Shown one piece after another: positions 29,560 through 34,069 of a stretch of 34,069 bases of DNA. The position numbers were made by a program, and so were the translations under genes. Under the pieces are notes generated by a model that was not told the origin of the DNA, made no database searches, and worked only from the letters and a program-made list of their open reading frames with translations. Each line of letters begins with the position of its first letter. The first letter of the stretch is position 1. Origin of the DNA: Pigoraptor chileana (taxonomy: Eukaryota > Opisthokonta > Filasterea); NCBI GenBank assembly GCA_943704495.1, contig CALSCR010002607.1:1-34069 (forward strand). Direction: 5' to 3'.

Positions 29560-30000
29560 ATGGACAGGTGGGTATTTGCGCGAGCGCGGGGGAATGGGCA
29601 CGAACGCGGATGCGCGGGTTCTCGAGAGATGGGTTGTCCACTTTGGCTGCCTTATCTCAAAAAGTACACACTGCACGCGGATGAGCAATTTGCACTTGAC
29701 CAACTTAACCTGCACTGCATTTCTTTCAGACAAGGAATGCTTGCAACAGCGAAAAGACTCTCATCCTGGGTCCATCAGCTATTCGCTCACACTGTCTCCG
29801 CGGCACGCTCGTCGACGTGGCATCTTGATGGCGGCCGCGGCAGCCGAGTTGGTTCAACTCCTTCTCTTGCAAGAAAAGTTCCTTGGCCAGGCATCGCCTC
29901 TAGATCCGTGGCCAATCAGGCCCACATTCGAACAGCCCCCTCCACGGCAGTGCCACAGCCGACAGAATGGACTGAAAAGAAAGTCACACACGAGACTTGA
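29560..30000 (+). CDS. Possible small gene, spliced or single-exon, 92-146 aa
   Basis: ATG at 29560 is followed after 8 bases by a good donor (ACAG then GTGGGT) and an acceptor TTTCTTTCAG at about 29729. Splicing keeps the same frame as the unspliced ORF, giving MDRQGMLATAKRLSSWVHQL and onward to TGA at 30000. The product is basic at its start, like a mitochondrial presequence. Another frame over the same DNA (to 30178) is also open and contains a helix GILMAAAAAELVQLLLLQEK, so the reading frame is not settled. Confidence 0.35.
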   Translation: MDRWVFARARGNGHERGCAGSREMGCPLWLPYLKKYTLHADEQFALDQLNLHCISFRQGMLATAKRLSSWVHQLFAHTVSAARSSTWHLDGGRGSRVGSTPSLARKVPWPGIASRSVANQAHIRTAPSTAVPQPTEWTEKKVTHET

Positions 30001-30110
30001 AACATATATGGACCCAAAGTTTGTATTCCTCTCTCCAAAAACGAACTCGGAATTGGATCACAGTAGCGGATTAGGGCCAGCAATACAGGACAGTGTTGGG
30101 ATCGTCAGCG

Positions 30111-30118
30111 TGACGTCA
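30111..30118. promoter_or_regulatory. CRE-like palindrome TGACGTCA upstream of COX23-like gene
   Basis: TGACGTCA inside the longer palindrome GTGACGTCAC, about 190 bases before the COX23-like ATG. It is a candidate bZIP site by position only. Confidence 0.35.
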
Positions 30119-30304
30119 CTCCACTTCATGAGTCAGCACATTCGGCAGTTGTCACTAATTATTCAGTCCGGGATCTAAGCTTAATGCAACTGGAAAGATC
30201 AACGGCATAGCCCTTCGTTAGGAAATGTGAAGAACTCTGCTATCGATCTGTTTTGTGTCTTTCGTTGGGGACTTGATGGTGTAATTTGTGGAAACGTAAA
30301 AAAA

Positions 30305-30907
30305 ATGTCCAAACGGATGATGCAGTCGCACCCGTGTGCGGTGGAGCAGAAGGTACACTGACGCGACACAAAACGGTTTACCCAATAGTACACGCATGTC
30401 TATATTTATTGGTGCGATCGACGTGCTTAGCAAGCCCGTAGTCGGGTGTCGTTTGGTTGAAGCACTTCCCATTGTGTTCTCAAGAGCTAAACACGAATGT
30501 TTTTCCTGCAATCAATCCCCTCAAATCCCTGTTGACCTCCCGGGTTGCAGGCGAGCTACAAGTGCCTTGAGGAAAACGTCGACCGCGGAAAATGCCAAGA
30601 TAACTTTGATGCATACCGAGAATGCATGCGAAAGGCGGTGGGTGAGACATTGTGTACACTTGTTAAACCCCTCGCGTGCTGTTACTCCTTGCTGAGGATT
30701 ATGCATCCCCGCCTCTTGCATCTTCCTTCCTCACACTCTCTTCTGTTATTGCGGATTGACGCTCGACTCTGTGTCTTACAGAAAGAGGAGGCAATTGCTG
30801 CGAAATGGGCGGAGCAGGGCGGATACTTTGGGCTGGGGGAGAAGAGAAGGCCGGGCGAGGCAGCGCCAAACACAACTGCAAACTCGGATACGTCAAAAGG
30901 AAAATGA
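30305..30907 (+). CDS. COX23: COX23/CHCHD7 twin CX9C mitochondrial protein, 86 aa
   Basis: A CHCH-domain protein of the mitochondrial intermembrane space, imported by the MIA40 relay and needed for cytochrome oxidase assembly in yeast. Exons 30305-30352, 30551-30637 and 30782-30907 join in phase 0. The first motif, CAVEQKASYKC, spans the exon 1/2 junction and the second, CQDNFDAYREC, lies in exon 2; both are exact CX9C. ASYKCLE and FDAYREC are family hallmarks. The tail after KWAEQGGYFG is Gly/Pro/Asn-rich and poorly conserved. Intron 2 happens to be open in frame, so retention would give a 120-codon reading. Length is normal for the family. Confidence 0.92.
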
Positions 30908-31392
30908 AAGCAAATGGCCCAAAGATCGAGTTGAACATCGCACTAAAATCTTTTTTACAGACACACACATGTATATATACATATATGTATATTATATTAT
31001 ATATTGAACTGCATATTCCGGGTGAGATTCATATGATTGCAGTGCTTCGTGCTGTCATACAGGTGTTGTATTGTACTTGTATGTGTTGCATGACATGCAT
31101 GTTGTTAGTGACAAGTTTTCCCACGTCGTTCCCATATTCTGAGCTCACAGAGTGCGCAAATGCGAAAGTATGTGTGTGGGTGTGATGTTGGATTTGGAGT
31201 CAGTGTAGGGAGCCGACAGACGCTGCAATGAGCGACCTTCAATACTTCAAAACGCCTTACGCTTCAAAGCCCGTCGACTCCAACTTCAACGAGAGGAGAG
31301 AGAGCGAGAGAGAGAGAGAGAGAGAGAGAGTGAGAGAGAGAGATGTAGGATTCAAGTCAGTGTCATAGGCGCTGTGCCCATGGACTCCACAA

Positions 31393-31449
<57 letters not shown>

Positions 31450-31497
31450 AGACCAACGAAGACATCATGACCGTGCCATGACCGTGCACACACGCCA
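30908..31497. other. Intergenic DNA with TA-rich tract and repeats
   Basis: A TATATA/CATATA tract at about 30968-31005 follows the COX23 stop. No exon is seen to 31230. From 31236 the stretch is two dispersed repeats and two GA microsatellites. Confidence 0.6.
31236..31447. repeat. Composite repeat: dispersed element 2, (GA)n, inverted element 1, (GA)n
   Basis: 31236-31297 matches the element at 24303. (GA)n follows at 31298-31342. 31343-31395 is the reverse complement of the family seen in PIGB introns (ATGTAGGATTCAAGTCAGTG, then TCATAGGCGC, TGCCCATGGACTCCAC). (GA)n resumes at 31397-31447. Both elements therefore abut GA/CT tracts. Confidence 0.85.
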
Positions 31498-32377
31498 TCA
31501 CAGCAGTGACATTGGCGTACCAAATGGAGCCCACGCTTCCCCACTGCTCGTCACTGCAAAGGGCGAGGGGTTCGACTGCACTTCCGCCCCACCGACTACC
31601 CTGACGCCGACACCGCGAGACCTCTCACCGCTGCCGGCGAGTGCAACAGCAGCGACCCCCCTTTGCGTCACGTGAGGACAGCCGGATAAGCGTATTCTCG
31701 GGAGGCGCGGCGGCGTGCCACAATTGTCGCCGACTGACGCTGCCATGTGGACGAGTCCATCGTCAGTAACTCCTTCGCATCCTTCCACACTGACCTCAGA
31801 GAGGGATGGCAGTAGGCTGATCACGCGCGTAACACCGACGTCTCCGATGCCCCGGCATCCGTCCACGCACAGGTGAATGATGCCCGTGCATGCAGCACAC
31901 ACTGCAGAGAGCGCATCGTTGTCCACGGACGTCCATGAAAGGTCGAGAGATTCGAGCCCTGTGAATGCTGTCACGTGCCTTTTGGCGGCGAGATCATCAA
32001 AGCGCGGGCACCTTGCAACAGACAGCCGCCGCAGGTTACCAGGACTTGCGAATCTGGACAAAAACGCCCCGTTTGTGCTGACACACCCGGCAACGGCCAG
32101 TGATACAAGCTTCTTGCATCGAGACACGATGGCAGCGAGGCCGCCGTCGGTGACAAGGGGAGCATTCGACAGTTGGAACAGCTCGATGTCGGGAAGGTGG
32201 GACAGGTGCATGAGGCACGTGTCTGTCATCATATCACATCGCTTTAGAGAGAGACGTCGGAGGTGGGAGAGATGGCCGATTGCCGCGAATCCGGGAAGGC
32301 CTGCATTACTCGTGTTTCCGATGAAGAGAGTGCGCAGCTCCCTTTTGCGTGTGTGTTTGTTTGCGTGTGTGTTTGTT

Positions 32378-32409
<32 letters not shown>

Positions 32410-33691
32410 CGTGTGCGGGGGAATGGTTAATTTACGCAAATGCACTTTACAGTATGGATGCTCACATAATGCTTTAGATTCCACTCTGAATCACCTGCAA
32501 TTTCTGCCGATTGCTGCGAGCACTTCGTTTCCGAGTCCCACTCCCGTTGAGAAGGACGCCTCGCGCAGCTGCGTACACGCTGTCAATGCTTGGATGCCGT
32601 CGGGAGAGATGGAGGGACAGAACGTAATTTCGACACTTTATACATCGCAGTGCGGTGATCGAGAGAAGCACACGCGCGTGTGTGTGCGCGTGGAGAGACG
32701 GTGTGAATGAATCAGAGTATATGTGGTAAGTAAAAAGTGAGATTGACATCTCACAGCACATGCAGCCCCTTTGCAATAGGGACGAGCCCTACTCGCGAAT
32801 TCAGAGTTTGCGCGACCACAATGCGTAACCTCCATAAGATTACGATGTGTAATGTTCGTGTGTGTGTGTGTGTGTATGTATGAGTGTGGAGCTCCAGCGA
32901 TGGTGCCCCATGTGCGTGGCATTCAACATGCAGACTCAAACTCACGCAGTCAGGCGAGTGCACTGGGCCAACATCAGCATGGAGAGGTCAGTTAGCAACG
33001 GACACTGCCCAGTGACGAAACGCTCGAGACGTGGGCATGCCGATGCAAGGGAGCTGACGGCACGGTCACATATCCTGAAATAGACAAACGCACGTGTCAC
33101 GTGTCAATGTCACAAAGAGGGATGATTGAGTAAATGCCATGTCGATTAACCTGAACACCGGTTACAAATGATAAGGGCAAACAGGGTATCCTGTGCGTAC
33201 ACTGTCGTGCCACACACATCCGCTGTTGCATTAAAGCCAACGGCAGAGACGTCTGGTCACCCAAATGTGTCCCTGAGAATGCATGTGCAGTTATCTTTCA
33301 ATAGAACGTGCTATGGGCAAGGTCTTTTCATACGGCTGCACGTCGCTGCATACGGCTGCACATTCAGCGTGTGTGCTTACAGTCACGAACAACTGAAGGA
33401 GCGCATGTAAGTAACACCATGAAATGACAACACATCAAACACACTGTAAAGGAACGAAGAATAACCATGAAGAAAAAAACAAACATGCATCACTCACAAC
33501 ACTCACCTGGCACATCCTCTAAAGTCGATTGAAGTGATGCTGGTGCATGCTGTGAGGGACATGAACGCGCCGCTGGTCACGAGCAAACAGCCCGGCAATG
33601 CAATTTGCTCCAGTGAGGGCAGAAAGCGGGCGAGGCGCTCGATCGTTTCATCGCTCCGCCGCCGCAATCGAGAGAAATGGACTGACTTGAC
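31498..33691 (-). CDS. Leucine-rich repeat protein, cysteine-containing LRR type, 5' end beyond window
   Basis: On the minus strand the exons are 33691-33507, 33074-32946, 32635-32495 and 32341-31498. Phases 2, 2, 2 agree and the frame ends at TGA, with 432 codons seen. It consists of repeats of the LRR-CC kind found in FBXL/AMN1 proteins: LEQIALPGCLLVTSGAF, ITSIDFRGCARICDRAV, LRRLSLKRCDMMTD, LVSLAVAGCVSTNG, LESLDLSWTSVDNDAL, LSEVSVEGCEGVTDDGL, IRLSGCPHVTQRGV. Such arcs bind protein partners and often sit behind an F-box in SCF ligases. No F-box is visible, but the N-terminus is missing. The acceptor of the third exon (GTATAAAG) is purine-rich and unusual. Confidence 0.88.
32343..32414 (-). 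repeat. CA arm (plus-strand TG) next to an acceptor of the LRR gene
   Basis: The plus strand reads TGTGTGTTTGTTTGTG-type repeats. In the sense of the minus-strand gene this is a CA tract ending directly at the acceptor of the last exon, matching the polarity rule seen in other introns. Confidence 0.8.
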
Positions 33692-33992
33692 CTGCATACA
33701 ATACATTCGCAGAATCACATGACATGCCACAGTTGAGTCGTGTGAATGTGAACGCAAGAATATTAAATAGGCGCCTCGTCAGTATTCGGCTGAACAGTCT
33801 CACTCTTTGGGGACACATTGTACAGCGTAAGCATAGAACTGAAGGCAAAGTAATACTTGTGCAAATGTGCTGTACTTGCAAAAAGGCAAGCTAAGAATGA
33901 CAGACTGCCGGCCAGCTGAGATAAAAGTCGCGTCACGTGGTCATGGCATTTGTAGTGACAGAGGGATGGATCGAATCAATGAGAAGAAAGAG

Positions 33993-34069
<77 letters not shown>
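33692..34069. other. Right edge: intron or 5' region of LRR gene, then (GA)n
   Basis: 33692 begins with the reverse complement of an acceptor (TTGTATGCAG), so at least one more exon lies to the right or in 33700-33990, where I cannot place it. From about 33997 to the end the sequence is pure (GA)n, cut by the window edge. Confidence 0.7.

Noticed and set aside
31257-31544. Open frames of Leu-Ser repeats on the minus strand
   Set aside because: They are translations of the GA microsatellite.

Overview
The window is nuclear DNA of a eukaryote. Its genes are split by short introns of roughly 80 to 500 bases, and almost every protein was rebuilt by joining exons whose reading phases agree. The organism is probably a unicellular or simple eukaryote with a compact gene layout and an animal-like gene set. 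That set includes a USP19-type deubiquitinase (two CS domains plus a MYND finger inside the USP fold), PIGB, TMEM167B, DCAF7/WDR68 and a COX23/CHCHD7 protein. I cannot name the species. There is no bacterial operon, CRISPR array, tRNA or rRNA that I can support. Both window ends lie inside long microsatellites, (CA)n on the left and (GA)n on the right, so this may be a complete contig.

Left part (1-8082, plus strand). The last exon of a DCAF7/WDR68 gene (442-614) is followed by a nine-exon PIGB gene (1892-5630, GPI mannosyltransferase 3). Then comes an unrecognised four-exon gene (6301-8082). PIGB intron 1 has the marks of a U12-type AT-AC intron. An unrecognised six-exon gene lies on the minus strand at 9227-10454.

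Middle (11465-21773, plus strand). A ten-exon USP19-like gene (11465-18944) is followed by a six-exon gene that fuses an F-box to an EF-hand (19540-21773). Both suggest work in ubiquitin signalling.

Right part. A long minus-strand gene of unknown function (23354 to about 26851) is followed by TMEM167B/KISH on the minus strand (27589-28305), with a 10-base first coding exon and a GC-AG intron. A small His-rich protein (29060-29416) and a COX23/CHCHD7 twin CX9C protein (30305-30907) lie on the plus strand. A cysteine-type leucine-rich-repeat protein (31498-33691, minus) continues past the right edge.

Patterns across the window. (1) Many introns carry TG microsatellites near the 5' splice site and CA microsatellites near the 3' splice site in the sense strand of their own gene, so the two ends could pair. 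(2) The palindrome CACGTG occurs about 42 times by eye against about 8 expected, including inside coding exons. (3) Short dispersed repeats next to CT/GA tracts recur in introns and intergenic DNA. The genes do not form one pathway. PIGB and TMEM167B belong to the secretory route, the USP and F-box genes to ubiquitin control, and COX23 to mitochondrial assembly.
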